A stretch of 64,000 nucleotides of DNA from Vicia villosa. Taxonomy: Eukaryota; Streptophyta; Magnoliopsida; Fabales; Fabaceae. The stretch spans positions 124,001 to 188,000 of the forward strand of contig NW_026705390.1 of NCBI RefSeq assembly GCF_029867415.1, in the 5' to 3' direction. Below are positions 45,927-58,218 of this stretch, piece after piece. A program made the position numbers and the translations under genes. Under the pieces are notes generated by a model. The model was not told where the DNA came from. It saw only the letters and a list, made by a program, of their open reading frames with translations, and did no database searches. Each line of letters opens with the position of its first letter. The stretch's first letter is position 1.

Positions 45927-46057
45927 GTGCGTATAAACCCAGAGAAACCCTGTCAAAACGTCGTCGTTTCAAGCTTCTGCATCTTCTCACTCTCAGAATT
46001 TTGGTTCGTTTTGATCTTTGCACATTCTTCACGAGCTTCAAATCTTCGATTCAATTG
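45927..46057 (+). other. 5' UTR exon of the SAM carrier gene (inferred)
   Basis: A CT-rich leader ends at a donor caattg/gtatac. An acceptor at 46350-46351 (tatatgcag) or 46358-46359 (aattgcag) would join it to the coding exon. Inferred from splice signals and composition only. Confidence 0.45.
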
Positions 46058-46359
46058 GTATACTCTCTCTACAACCCCTTTACCTTCACTACTCTACTTC
46101 TTTTTTGCTCAAACTTTATGCATTTTTATGATTCATTATGCCTATTACCAAATCATGCTAATTTGGGTTTCCCTCAAAATTCAATTTCATTTTTAGCCTT
46201 AAATCTAGTTTTTGGTTTATGTAGTTCATGAAATGAGTCTATGATAGTATTTAATTTACCTGTTCATCTAAATTTGCAGTGTAATTTAGTTCAAGAGATT
46301 TTTTCTTGTGTGTTTGCTTGCTTATGTTGAACAAATGTCTTGTATATGCAGAATTGCAG

Positions 46360-46368
46360 ATGCATTGA
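46360..46368 (+). promoter_or_regulatory. Two-codon upstream ORF overlapping the carrier start
   Basis: ATG CAT TGA, whose last base is the first base of the inferred start ATG (46368) in tgatg. Scanning ribosomes would meet it first, unless the alternative acceptor or a later start (46377 or 46410) is used. Confidence 0.5.
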
Positions 46369-49309
46369 TGTTTAAAATGCCTCCTCAAAAGGATCCAGAT
46401 AAGTTCTTCATGTCTATCAGTAATGGAGAGAATAAGCATGTCGACTATTTACGCGCTTTATATGGTAACTTTTTTTCAATTTAGATTCAAAATCCTTGTG
46501 TGAATATCCTTGTGTTGTATGACATACTTATGAAAATTGTAGAGGGTTGCATTGCTGGAGGTGTTGCTGGTGTTGCTGTAGAGGCAGCTTTATACCCCAT
46601 TGATACCATCAAAACACGCCTACAGGTGAATTCAATGTATCGAGTGAAGTTTTGTAATTCTACTTTGTGTGTGTTGTCAAGTTTTATAACATTTTTCCTT
46701 TCATTGATTCTCCAATATCTAATTTTTATTGCACTATCTTTTGATTTTATATCTTATTCCATTTTATATCAGGTTGCTCGTGGTGGACTAAAAATTGATT
46801 TCAAAGGTTTGTATTCTGGATTGGCTGTAAACCTTGCTGGTTCCTTACCGTGAGTAGGCTTTATTTCCATATACACCTCCCCTTTTTCAATTCATGCTGC
46901 ATTCATTTCAGTGTTCTTTATCCCGTTCTCTGCTTTTTTTCTTAACATACTTCAACAACTAACATGTTTGAATCAAAGCTAATTAGATATTACGATGTAC
47001 GTGTCTTGAAACTCAATTATATGCAGTGTATGTATAACTGGATATTCTTCCTCTCTTGGCAGAGCTTCTGCAATTTTTATTGGTGTGTATGAACCAGCAA
47101 AGCAGAAATTGCTGCAGATCTTCCCTGAGAATCTAAATGCTCTAGCTCATATTGTAAGTTGGCTTTCTTAGTAATAAAATTGATAATCTATTCAAATTAT
47201 CTAGACATGATAATGTTCAGGGCTATTATTAGTTGAGATAAATCATGGCATACACAAACCGGGATTGACCCAAAACTATCCTGACGTGGCCAAAAACTCA
47301 AGAGCATAGTTCTTTTACTGGCCACCTTTTCTGTTTCAAAAACCATAGACTTACAATGATATCCAATATTTTTTAGTTATTCGACAAATGTATAAGAATT
47401 TTTACCAAAATTTATTTTCAATCATTTATAATATTTGGCAATAGCTTACAGCATGTGCTTGACAGTAGACAACTTTTAGAATACATCAGTCTTCATAGTT
47501 TGAGTCAACCATTTAGTTTCACAAGCTCATCTTGAGCAGTAAAAGAGTTTGAGTCTAGGCTTGTACTTGGCTTGAAAGGAGATTTTCTAGTTTGATTTGT
47601 ACCTATAGTCCTATACAATTTGTGATAGAAGTTACATATAAATTTTTGTTGCTCATTTGGCATGAAGTGCACTATTTTTAGTTCTTGTAAGCAAACAAAA
47701 TGATTAGCACACAGGCAGTTTAGCCTAGCACAGAACTGTGAGCAACGGCATTTCTATTATAATTCGTGTTATGATAATACTCCTAATCTGAGTACAGGCT
47801 GCAGGTACTATTGCAGGAGCCGCTTCTTCGCTTGTTCGTGTTCCAACTGAGGTAAGTAATTTTACTTTTGACTTTGCCAATTATTTTCTACTTCCTTGAG
47901 GTTGAAATTGATTTCGTGACTTTCTAGGTTGTTAAGCAAAGGATACAAACCGGTCAGTTCAAATCAACCTCGTCTGCTCTCCGTCTTATCATTGCTAACG
48001 AGGGTTTTAAAGGTCTTTTTGCGGTATGTATCAATTTCATGTCATTGATGACCATTTAATTAGTCGTTCTTTAATTTTGAGGTAGCATATGATAATTTCT
48101 GTTTTAAAATCTTACTCTAGTAGGTAATACTTACTCAATTTCCCTCGTTAGTGGAAAGAGATGCAATATTATATATATGCTGACTTGGGTTGTTATTTTG
48201 CCTATCTTGACCTGTACTTTTGTTTCTGAGTGATTGTAGGGATATAGATCTTTCTTATTGCGAGATTTACCGTTTGATGCGTTAGAATTATGCATCTACG
48301 AACAGCTCCGTATCGGGTATAAAGTAGCGGTAAGCTTAAATTTGAAGTGTCTATTATTCTTTATGTATTTTTATGAAGGCAGCTTCAATTTCAATTCATC
48401 TATAAAATGAGATGCATTCTGTTTCATGTAAAACTGTAGTTTGGCTGGTATGAATATAAACGCTCACGCCCTTAAGATTGTTTGTGACATGGTTGTGTCA
48501 AAATTCTCTTACTCCTTAGGACGTCTCTTTGCACCTAAACTTTTTAAGGATAATATTATTTTGATGCTTCTCTTCTGTTTTCTGCTCAGTTCTATTTGTA
48601 CTTCTATCCACCAATAGAACCTTGTAGAAGTGCTCAATAGTTTCTGAACTTTTTGTTTTTTGCAGGCAAAAAGAGATCTGAATGATCCAGAGAATGCTAT
48701 GATTGGGGCCTTTGCTGGTACTTCTACTTCAGAACGATTATAAATTCTCTAGTGAAGTATTTTAGAACTCCTTATAATATGTTTGCATATGATTTCTTTA
48801 AACAAAACCAGCATGCAGTGAAAGGAATGACACCCTTCCTTTCATTTTAAGTGCTTAGAAAGGCAAAAAAAATGCAGCATTTGTATATATTCTTTTCACT
48901 CATGCTTAATATAATGCCGAGCTTTTGTTGGAACTGAGAATGATAAATATAATACCTTACAGCTGCAATAACTGGAGCAGTTACAACTCCACTTGATGTA
49001 ATAAAAACCAGATTGATGGTTCAGGGAACACAAAAACATTACAAAGGCATTTGTGATTGTGTTAGGACAATAGTTAAAGAAGAAGGACCTAATGCTCTTT
49101 TTAAGGTATGCTTATGCTTATTTTGTGAAACTTTGTATTCTTAACTTTCTTTTAACCATAAAGCTTTCTAAAAAGCCTAAAACTATTTGCAGGGTATGGG
49201 GCCAAGAGTGCTGTGGATAGGAATAGGGGGTTCGATATTTTTTGGTGTTCTTGAGAAGACAAAGAAAACTCTTGCTCAGAGGAACCCTCAAACTGATGCT
49301 GAGAAGTGA
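46368..49309 (+). CDS. SAMC: Mitochondrial/plastid S-adenosylmethionine carrier
   Basis: Mitochondrial carrier family protein that exchanges S-adenosylmethionine for S-adenosylhomocysteine across organelle inner membranes. Ten exons: 46368-46464, 46543-46625, 46773-46849, 47063-47153, 47798-47851, 47928-48023, 48240-48329, 48666-48717, 48963-49105 and 49193-49309, giving 299 residues. The three carrier repeats show the signature PxD/ExxK: YPIDTIK (P51-K56), VPTEVVK (P132-K137) and TPLDVIK (P223-K228). Subfamily stretches include GYRSFLLRDLPFDALE and MGPRVLWIGIGGSIFFGVLE, typical of SAM carriers. The N-terminus is shorter than that of Arabidopsis SAMC1 as I remember it. Starts at 46368, 46377 and 46410 are all in frame; the first was chosen because it follows the acceptor most closely. 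Junction 8/9 gives AFAAAITGAV, where relatives have a Gly, so that boundary is slightly less certain. Confidence 0.93.
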
Positions 49310-49429
49310 GTTTTTCAAATTAGGATTAAGCTGATGATGATGCTGCAGTGTATCTTAATCTTTTCATGATTGCATGGAGTCACTTCTTTTCATGATTTGG
49401 GCCATTGTGGAGCTTTCTCTCAGAGGCTA

Positions 49430-49745
49430 ACACATGCATTGTGTGTTTAGAAAATTGATTTTAATCGAATTGAGTTTGGTAGAATTGATTTTGAGATAAT
49501 TGAGTTTAGCATAATTGATTTATATTTGAATATATTTATGTAAAAGTGAGTTGAACAACAAATTTCAGTGTAAAAATTATGTTTAAACTCAGAAGCTATA
49601 AATTATAGCTTCATGTAGAATAAATTCTAAAAGCAGAATCAATTCTACTTTAGAATAACCAAACACCTCAAAATCACATGATCAATTCTATACCTCTAGA
49701 GTTGCTTTTGGTCATTTCAAAAGTCAATCCAAACATACTATGGCA
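49430..49745. repeat. MITE-like repeat with gaattgattt motifs
   Basis: The left half repeats aattgatttt and aattgagttt; the right half has inverted forms such as gaatcaattctac and gatcaattctata, and the unit ends tcaatccaaacata. It looks like a decayed foldback element downstream of the carrier gene. No target duplication was found. Confidence 0.5.
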
Positions 49746-49866
49746 AATGTAAATTCATTTATTTTTTCCTAGAAAGTGATTTATTCTAAAACAACTCTAA
49801 AAAATTTTAAAGTAAAGTTCTATGTTAGTTAAGTGATTTGAAATCACCAATATTAGACTTAAAATT

Positions 49867-50032
49867 AAAGGAGATGTTAACGAGTGTCCCGGAAAATTTT
49901 TAAAATGGTAAGGTTTTTTGAAAATGCGTGTGTTAATTGTATTGAAAAATTGAAATAATTGATATTTTTTTAAATAATATTTTTTTGATTTGGTATCTTT
50001 AAAGAGTGTTTCGGAGCACTCGTTAGCATGAT
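49867..50032. mobile_element. Mutator-like MITE, 166 bp
   Basis: Flanked by cttaaaatt at 49858-49866 and 50033-50041 (exact, 9 bp). Inverted inner ends are gttaacgagtgtcccgg and, from the right, gctaacgagtgctccg. The outermost 4-5 bases do not align, so the exact left end is uncertain. Confidence 0.7.
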
Positions 50033-50353
50033 CTTAAAATTGATATTTAAACAAATTTTTCTTGAATTCTCATAAACTCAGTTTCAGTTTCCATCTTGTT
50101 TTTCAATTTAATTTTTTTCATAATTTTGATTACTAAAAAATATCTCTTTCTTGTCGAGAGATGAAAACTAGAAAAAAAAATTATTGAGATGAATAGTTGC
50201 CGCATTCATTTGAGTTAGCTATAAAAATTCTTAAACATGAATACAGTAGTTTATCAACAAAAAAATGTTTTGAAGTTAAAATTGCAAATGAATCTTTTTT
50301 TTGGTTCATTAAAATTCATGGGATGTTATTTGTTAAGTAGAGCAAATATTATA

Positions 50354-50470
50354 AGGGTGTGTTTGGTTCGAGGTAGATGAAGGGGATGAGAGAGGAGGGA
50401 AGAGAAGGAGATATTTAAAATAAAATGTGTTTGGTTTAATTTTTAGAAGGAAAGAGAATGACCTTAAATA
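50354..50470. mobile_element. Tourist-like MITE fragment
   Basis: Begins agggtgtgtttggttcgagg, the same end as the element at 5806. A second tgtttggttt occurs at about 50427. A complete partner end was not found. Confidence 0.4.
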
Positions 50471-52359
50471 TCACAACTTTATAACTATTCTTATGAGACA
50501 AAATGCAACTTCAAGTTAGCAAAGTCAAAGAATTCAAAAAGTCATCTCGATTCTTCATTTCTTGAAACTTTAACGGTTTTGGATTTAGAAAATATAATTT
50601 CTTCGTCTTTTTATTTCTCAAAAGTTTTTCTCTCGAACAAAATGGAAAAATTAAAAAATCAACAACACAATAGAGAAAAAAATCAACATTCCACAAATCA
50701 ATAAGAAATCATCATTAAACAAACTAACATTCAACATTTAACATTCAACAAAAATATAATCTATTCAACACGAGATGAGCTTTCAACTATAATAAAATTT
50801 AATTATCAAATAAGAAAAATAACCCAACAATATGAAAATAGAAAAATCTAAAAAAACTAAATCTAAGTTACTTAATTGTTCTTGTATAGATCGAAACTCA
50901 ATTCATTTAACATCACAACATCAAATATATGAGTGTGGATAACTCGTTATTGGTCATCTAACCAAAATCGATAGATCAATCCAACAGTTCTCTACGATAA
51001 GTGAAAGTCGTCGTACCCAAAGATCGATTTAGGATCTTGGGATTTTAGAGTAGTCATGTCTTAGCTTCGTACTAGATTAAAACTATCCAAACATCCAAGA
51101 ACCGTCAGATCAGATGGACAATTGGATCCAATGATATCAGTCAATTGTCTCAAAATAAGGTATCAGTCCATTGTCTTGAAAGAAGGTTTTAGTACCTTAG
51201 AAACTTTAATTGGTCATGCACTAAAAGTACACTTGATCAGAGATGGCTAGTCTTGGAGACTGTCAAATAATACTCTACGAGATCCTCCGACATTTTTTTC
51301 TTGCAACAGTTGTCTTGAGCAAAAGGTTCTAATAATTCGAAATCCTAAAAGTCTACTATAAAAGCATGATTGTGAATTAAATTCAAGTACATGTGAAAGC
51401 ATGATTGTGAATTTAATTCAAGTACATGTGATTTGTACTTAAATTATTCCAAAATCAATTTTACACATTTTATAATTGCTTTTGACATATCCAAAAATTA
51501 GATTAGTACATGGACACGTCCTAGAAGCATGCTTTATTAAGGTTGATCGAATCATAGAAACTATTACAAGAAAGAGATAGAAGGATATAGTGACAACTAC
51601 CTTTAGAAACAATTGTTCTGAAGAAGGTTCTAAGACTTCTAAACCTTTATTGTAAAATCTAATAATTCAAGGTCAAATATACAAGACGTTTTTTTTTTAC
51701 AACATATGATGCATATTTATACAAGTTTTGAAAACGTATAGACCATGCAAAGTTGTCGGTGCAATCACAACCCTACAAAAATGTCGGCAAAATCTCAACC
51801 GTTAAAAATTAAGACTATTGTGTTTGGTCATCAATTTGGAGGTCAACACGAGAGAGCAATATTCATTAAGGTCATTCTTTATAAACAACACACACCTTGT
51901 GAAAGACACACCATATACTCACCCAAAACTATAAGGTAGTGTGTGAGTTCTCTCACTTATAAATGATCAAATCTCTACTTTTCTAATCAATATAGGACTT
52001 CCCCACACTTGTTTCTCCCTTAAATGTGAGTTTTACCTTAAGTGTGAGTTTATCAACAATGATCCTCCTCAAGCAAAATACCTTTTTCAACATAACATAC
52101 CTACTACCCACCACCATACCTACTACCCACCACCGTGCGGAGAGGACTAAACTCATAGAACATACCTACCCACCCCTATGTGGGGAGGACTAAAATCATA
52201 TTTAAAGCTCTTTTCTAATCACTTATCACAAATATATTCTAAAGACTTCCTCCATTAAATCTTCATTCCAATAAATATAAAACAGAAAAAAAAATGTGAA
52301 ATTTTCTAAAACTGACATTAGTATACAACAGAGTTTGATACAAATAAGTTACCAAAACC
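50471..52359. other. Intergenic, no gene seen
   Basis: A 33-bp tandem pair (aagcatgattgtgaatt, then aattcaagtacatgtg) lies at about 51363-51430. Short repeated tacctactacccaccacc phrases lie at 52098-52135. Otherwise nothing was recognised. The 3' UTR of the carboxypeptidase gene probably occupies 52270-52359. Confidence 0.45.
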
Positions 52360-55300
52360 TCAAACCACAACAGTTCTTAGTTTGGTGGTTGAATGTTTGA
52401 CTTTCTTTCTCCTCTGAAATAATAAGCATAAAAATCCTAAAATAAGAATTAAAACAAAGAAAACTTCTAAGTGGGATCCCCAAAGAAACTCAACAAATTC
52501 TAGTTTGCTTTTACTATCACAGTTGCAATCATAAACATTTTGTAGTATACTCCCTTTCATACTAACTTCAGGATCAAGAACAAAATCCAATGTCATAGCT
52601 CCTTCATCTAACCAAATAGTGGTATTCCTTGACTTGTAGCCTGGCATGGTTGCCACTACTGCAATTCAGATTCACAAATTTTATTACACAAATTCACAAG
52701 TAGATAATTGTGTAATCTTACGATGAATAACCCAGAAGTATGATATAATACCTTCAAATTTATCTCTCGGGGCTAGTAAGCGATGGTAGTCCGCAAAAGT
52801 TCTTCCGGCCCTAATCTGTTGATTCAGAATTATAAAAGGCGAAGTATGTCATTAAAGTGAAGCTCAAAATAAAACATGCAGTTAAACAGATATGCCAACG
52901 CGACGTTTAGGAGATTTTTGCACTTCGTTGAAAAATCTAAATGTCATTATGTAATTGAATGAAAATGTGCAGACACTTTATCACTCTATTTTTCAGTATG
53001 AAACAGAAAATAACCGAAATGTACTTTCAGACATACTGTGTAATTTATTCCGCTGACAGTAATAGAGGCTGGTAATGGCCTTCCATCTCCTGAAGAATAT
53101 ATCCTTCCATGCACTCCTGTCTAGAGAGTAGAAAACAAAACAGCTTATCAATCTAACAAAAAGCAATGGAATCGAAAACCTCAAAAATAGGAACATATTT
53201 GAATATTTCTGTGCACATTGAAAAAGGCTTCACTCACAGCCTTGGATGGTGGTAATATTTCATAGTAAGTATTCTATGTTTTTCCATAAACACATTCGTT
53301 ATTTTAAAATACCATACAGATACGCAGAAACAGTATACCTTCACGAGGCTTGCAACAAGATTAAGCATACTCATTTTGTTGTATTTCCAAATAATAGGAA
53401 GCTGCAATTCATATAAATAAACAGAAGTCAACACAATTCATTCTGTTGTATTTTCAAATATAATAGGAAGCTGCAATTCATTTTGTTGCTCTGATTCGAA
53501 GGTCTCACAGACCTCTGCAGCAATAGGCCATTTATTGTCACTAACTTCCAAGGTCAATTCGAAACAACCAGCATGTATATAGTTCCAATCTTGCATTCCT
53601 CCGTATAAAGGGTACCTGCATTGATATCTTTAGTAATTTATGAACATATTGAAAGAACATAGACTCCAGTAATGAACTTCTCTACGGTACTTTCAAATAA
53701 ATAATCATACCATGCTGCTCCGTTTGTGATTCCATCTACAAATTCCTTGCTTGAAGACATGTTGTAGTGGGAGTGGCTATAGATACTTGCCATGAATCGA
53801 AATGTTTCATCGTCGGGACATCCATAGTAGAACGTCCTGTAATTTATTCATAGAAATATATACAAATTCAATACAAGAACCCAGGTCGGGAGGAGCAGGT
53901 CATTGAACATCTTATACTAGAATAATTTACCACCTTTTATCATCGGTACCGTCCCAAGGATAATTCGCAACAAGTGCACCCTGAAGTAGTAAAATAAAAA
54001 GACACCATTAATGAACAAATTCTGTATATAAATATGATAAGAAAAACTCTTTTATTAACATCAACCCTCAGATTATGGTTAAGAATACAAACGTAGAAAG
54101 CTTTATTAAAAAAAAGGTATTTATGGAACTTTACATTGCTGATCTATGTAGCACCGCTGAAACCTCTGAAAAAAGACGTGTTTGTATCTGTGTCGATATT
54201 AGACACTTGCACTGACACTTGTGATTACGTTTAATTTATTCATTTTTTCAAATTGTTACCAGTTCCGACGTGTCAGCGCCGAGTTCAAATTCGGGGTGTC
54301 CGTGCTTCATAGTTGCAGATGTAATAAAATACTTTCTTTTCCAATAGAAACTTTTCAGCTATGTATTATCTACCTTGGCCTTAAGGGATAGTGTATCTAC
54401 TAATAGAGAAAACAGAGATATTATATTGAAGAATAAAAGCAAGGTCCTTGATGTATGACATGACCACCATAAAGTAGAACAAAAAAAACTTGAAATAAAC
54501 AGCTCAGCAAAGAGTAGAGATTATTATGAAAAATCCAAATAAGTACCCCGTGCAATGTTGCAGATGCTGTAAATCGTATATCTCTTGACCAATTCATTAT
54601 TGCTCTTGTTTCTGGTTGCCTGGAATCCTCATCATCGTTTATAAATAAGAACTGTTGTTTCATTTGAGACAGTTATAGCAGGTTAGTTCTTAGATGATCT
54701 CTAGCCAGAAATGGCAGTATCTAGAACCATAACAACGTGATATGAAAAACCTAACATTAAAATTTAAATTGAATGTAAAAGTTAAGCGAAGAATCTGGGT
54801 AAACATCTAGAAAGTAAAAGCTTGTTTCCTAATCTTAACAATACGAATAAACAGTGACACAGATTTAACCAAAGACATTAACAAATATAACCAAACAATA
54901 TAATAATCGCAGATATGACTATAATAGTAAAAGCTCAGTCATAAAAGTAAAACAAATAAGAATGAATTTTTATGTGAAGAGTTTTATTTCATGGTAATAA
55001 TGAGCTTCAAACTAAATTTTTAACATATTGTACACAGAACATTATAAAAAAATACCTGGTCAGGAAAATCCCGATTCAGATCAATATTGTTTGCATTACC
55101 GCGCTTCCTCAAGGTAAAGCCATCAGGATTCATTGATGGGAGTAAATGAAGGTGAACATTCTCCACAATCAATGTGGCCTGAAACATTTCCCTAAAAGGT
55201 AAGACATTGTAAAAGTAAAGACTGAATCATAAAATAACAACAGTTTCCCGGAAAAATACAAGACTCAAACTTGTGCTCAAAAATAGATATTGCAACCATT

Positions 55301-56820
55301 TTTGTCCCAACAACAAATGCGAGGAAAAAAATTAGAATATACTTCTGAAAATAAAGAAAGGAAGTGAAACATACCAGAGGATCTTTTAAATGGTTATCAC
55401 ATAACCAATTGGCCAAAAACATAATAAGTTCACGGCCCACAGGTTCGTCTCCGTGCACATTTCCAATATACTGCATCAGTATTATACTGGTGTTACAAAA
55501 TTGCTGAAAACAAAACTACCAAATATATAAGATAGTGAAGTTCACTCACCTTAAATGCAGGTTCGGTTTCTTCTTCTCCTGGCTTATCAGAAATCTCAAT
55601 CACCCACTATACGGAGGAAAACAAATAAGAGAAGCGCCATTCATGCAACCAAGACGAAAAACCATAACAATTTTAAGATAAGTTATGAATGAATTACAAA
55701 AGGGAGAAAAAATTTACCAAAGGAAATCCGTTCACACTCTTCCCAATACTAGTATCCCACGCAAAGAATCCCTCAAAGAGAGAAACAAACAGTATGTCAG
55801 TTTAGCAATGGCAAGTAGTGCTTCCTTGTGAAGCTATTCATTCATTCATAAAGATATGACAAACAAAAATTATGCTACTGGTTTTGTTTATTCGTAGCAA
55901 GGCTCGAGATAGATTAAAAAACGCAAAATGCAGGTATGAGGAATCACCTGTATATTCTAGAAATGTTGCTGCATCTTTGTCCAAATTCCTTGACGGCCCT
56001 TTCAAGGTCAGAATTGCTCATATAACCTTTTGTCAAATCAACACTGCTTCAAAAAACAAATCAATAAAAAACACTATATAAACAAAAAAGCATCATTTCA
56101 GGTTACAAACACAATGAAAGATTCATATATGCAGTAGAAGATCCGTTGTTTGGATTACCTAGTACGCGACCGAGATTCAATTTCTTCAAGCAAATGCCTT
56201 GCACGGCTCACATTACTCTGATGACTGAAATCTTTTAATACCAAAACAAATCAGCAGTTAGAAGTTAGAAACTTCAAATCTCCATAGCACTAACACCTCT
56301 GGAAAAATGTGTATGTCAGTGTCGATGTCAGACATCGAAATCAACACTTGTGATTACATTTAATTTATTCAATTTTTAAATTATTACTGGTGTGACATGT
56401 CAATGTCGTGTTTCAGGTGTTTGAGTTTCATATATAGCTTCAAATTTCCAGCTTTCAAGCTAAACATAGAACTTTATCAAGCTAATTATCATAATCATGT
56501 AGACTCTTTTACCCCTAAGTTGCACTCTTTCACTTCAAAGATATATAAAGTAAACATATGAAATTGAAAATTTTCCACATTAAGTAAAAAAAATCTGTTG
56601 AATCTAAATAATTAATAAAAATCTTAAATGCTAAATCATAAATGTAAGTTAAATTCCTAAAAATGCAAAGTAATAAGATTGGTTGAAGCTAAGAATAAAA
56701 AGTCAAAGAATGAAGAAAACCTGATGGAAGAAGGGTTTGAAAGGAACCCCTGGCGAGTGAAGAGGAAAGTGTGGAAGCAAGAAGGAGAAGAGAGAAGACA
56801 GTGATTGTGTTCATGATCAT
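52360..56820 (-). CDS. SOL1: Membrane-anchored M14 metallocarboxypeptidase (SOL1/carboxypeptidase D type)
   Basis: Zinc carboxypeptidase that removes C-terminal Arg/Lys from secreted peptides; Arabidopsis SOL1 trims a CLE proprotein in the endomembrane system. Fifteen minus-strand exons: 56820-56721, 56231-56159, 56043-55948, 55748-55718, 55606-55550, 55470-55375, 55178-55056, 54651-54547, 53980-53934, 53836-53711, 53615-53513, 53401-53339, 53120-53037, 52815-52752 and 52658-52360, giving 488 residues. A signal peptide lies at about 1-24 ([10 protein letters not shown]). Zinc ligands are H125 and E128 ([12 protein letters not shown]) and H226 ([14 protein letters not shown]). Substrate-binding [10 protein letters not shown] includes R187. 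The catalytic Glu is likely E308 (CFELTLE). A transthyretin-like domain covers about 341-420, starting [20 protein letters not shown] membrane span (about 455-470) is followed by QRRKK. All key residues are present. Confidence 0.93.
54150..54318. repeat. Dispersed MITE-like repeat, copy 2 (carboxypeptidase intron)
   Basis: Starts tagcaccgctgaaacctctg and ends gtgtccgtgcttcatagttg. It shares acttgtgattac, then tttaatttattca with copy 3 and general layout with copy 1. It lies in the intron between exons 8 and 9. Confidence 0.6.
56285..56445. repeat. Dispersed MITE-like repeat, copy 3 (carboxypeptidase intron 1)
   Basis: Starts atagcactaacacctctgg and contains acttgtgattacatttaa and attactggtgtgac. 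It ends near gagtttcatatatag. Same family as copy 2. Confidence 0.6.
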
Positions 56821-57001
56821 CGACGATGATGATGATGTGGGATTGAAGGTTAGATTATTTGGTCTGATTCATGATGCATCGCCATTGGTGACCATCATTG
56901 TGATTCATGACACTCCGTGAAAAATCGAAAATTTTCATTTTTAAGAAAAATTGGTCTCCTCTTTTTAGGCTTGGGCTTGGACTGGGTCACTGGAAAATTT
57001 G

Positions 57002-57718
57002 GAGAATTTATCTTACCACCTCCGAATTATCCATGCCATCCCCCATTTAACATTATTTCCGAAATGCTTCTAACACTGTTAATTCAAAAAATTTATCTTT
57101 TTTAAAGAAAAATTATTGTTGCCAAAATCATAAAAAAAAAAAAAAATCTTGGATGATCCAGAGTAAATTTTTAATATTTTTTTTTGGCCGATCTTGAAAA
57201 TTCTTTGTTTTTTAAAAAATTTCAGTATCCATTTACCGGAAATTTCAAAAATTTCGGTGTGATTTACAGGAGATTTTAAAAATTCTTGTTAGTTTTACAA
57301 AATTCATTATTCTATCCCGAAAATTTTACATACTTCCGGTAAAAAAACCAATACCGAAAATTCTAAATTAACTAAATTTCTTTAAAACCTGAAATTTTCG
57401 GTAATTTTATGAACCGAAGTCACACCGAAAATTTAAAATATCTTGTATTTTTTCATATACCGGATATTTCAAATTTCCGTTATTAATTTTAAATGCTACA
57501 TACTAGAAATTTGAAATATCCAGTATCGGAAATTTTAAATTTCCAGTATATAATATCAGACACGGTAAATTGGTAAATCCAATAAAATTTCTGGTACTTA
57601 TATGAAATTTCTAATACGGTATCGAAAATTTTAAAAAAATCTAATATTTTACGGGAATAATTTGATAAAAACGCAAGAGATGACATGTATAAAATAGAAG
57701 CTGGCAAGATAAATTTTA
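57002..57718. mobile_element. Palindrome-array element III, 717 bp (Mutator-like)
   Basis: Exact 9-bp duplication gaaaatttg (56993-57001 and 57719-57727). The left end is gagaatttatcttacc, followed by acctcc; the right end read inward is taaaatttatcttgcc. The interior is packed with short palindromic phrases built on ccgaaaattt and aaatttccgg, for example 57235-57258, and clusters at 57354, 57392, 57459 and 57502. The ends resemble those of elements I and II, but the repeated palindrome is different. No coding capacity. Confidence 0.7.
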
Positions 57719-57983
57719 GAAAATTTGTCTTTCCACCTGTTCAATTTTATCTTGACACCCCCAAACTTTTCTAATACTAAAAATTTCTCTCTTATTATTT
57801 TCATCAATGAATGCTGAAAATATTCTCTCGCATAAAATATAGTTATGTCATTCAAAAAATCTGAAGTAATATTATGCAAACAATATTATAAAAAATTAAA
57901 AGTAATTCATTTTCCATTGTGATAACTCTACAAATTTTGCAAACCATTGATAGGATGAACCTGAAGATTTCAAATTAAAACTT
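57719..57983. other. Carboxypeptidase-distal spacer with an extra element end
   Basis: gaaaatttgtctttccacct at 57719-57738 looks like one more terminus of the same element family, overlapping the target duplication of element III. This suggests element III landed at the edge of an older relative. No gene. Confidence 0.4.
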
Positions 57984-58203
57984 GGGATAAATATGTTATA
58001 TGTCTTGTAAATATGTCAAAATTTGGTTTTAGTTTCTCTAATTTTTTTTTTTCAAAGAATCGTCCCTATAAAGTTTTTCGTCTCTATTATTCATCTTTGT
58101 CATCATTTTCACTTAACGGACACAGACGTGGATAATAATTTGACATTTTTTTAATTTTTTCGTGAAGTTGTGTTGAGTTGTCAATTCCACATATTTATTT
58201 GAA
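57984..58203 (+). repeat. Left arm of a 5.9-kb inverted-repeat pair
   Basis: Matches 63671-63895 inverted over about 220 bp. Shared phrases include aaaatttggttttagtt/aaaatttagttttagtc, acggacacagacgtgg/acggatgcagacgtgg and ttgtcaattccacatattta. It could be one terminus of a long-TIR element or a separate repeat copy. Confidence 0.6.
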
Positions 58204-58218
58204 CTGAGTATACCTTAC

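Noticed and set aside
51745..51939. 64-residue frame downstream of the SAM carrier
   Set aside because: No similarity recalled and no splice or promoter context.
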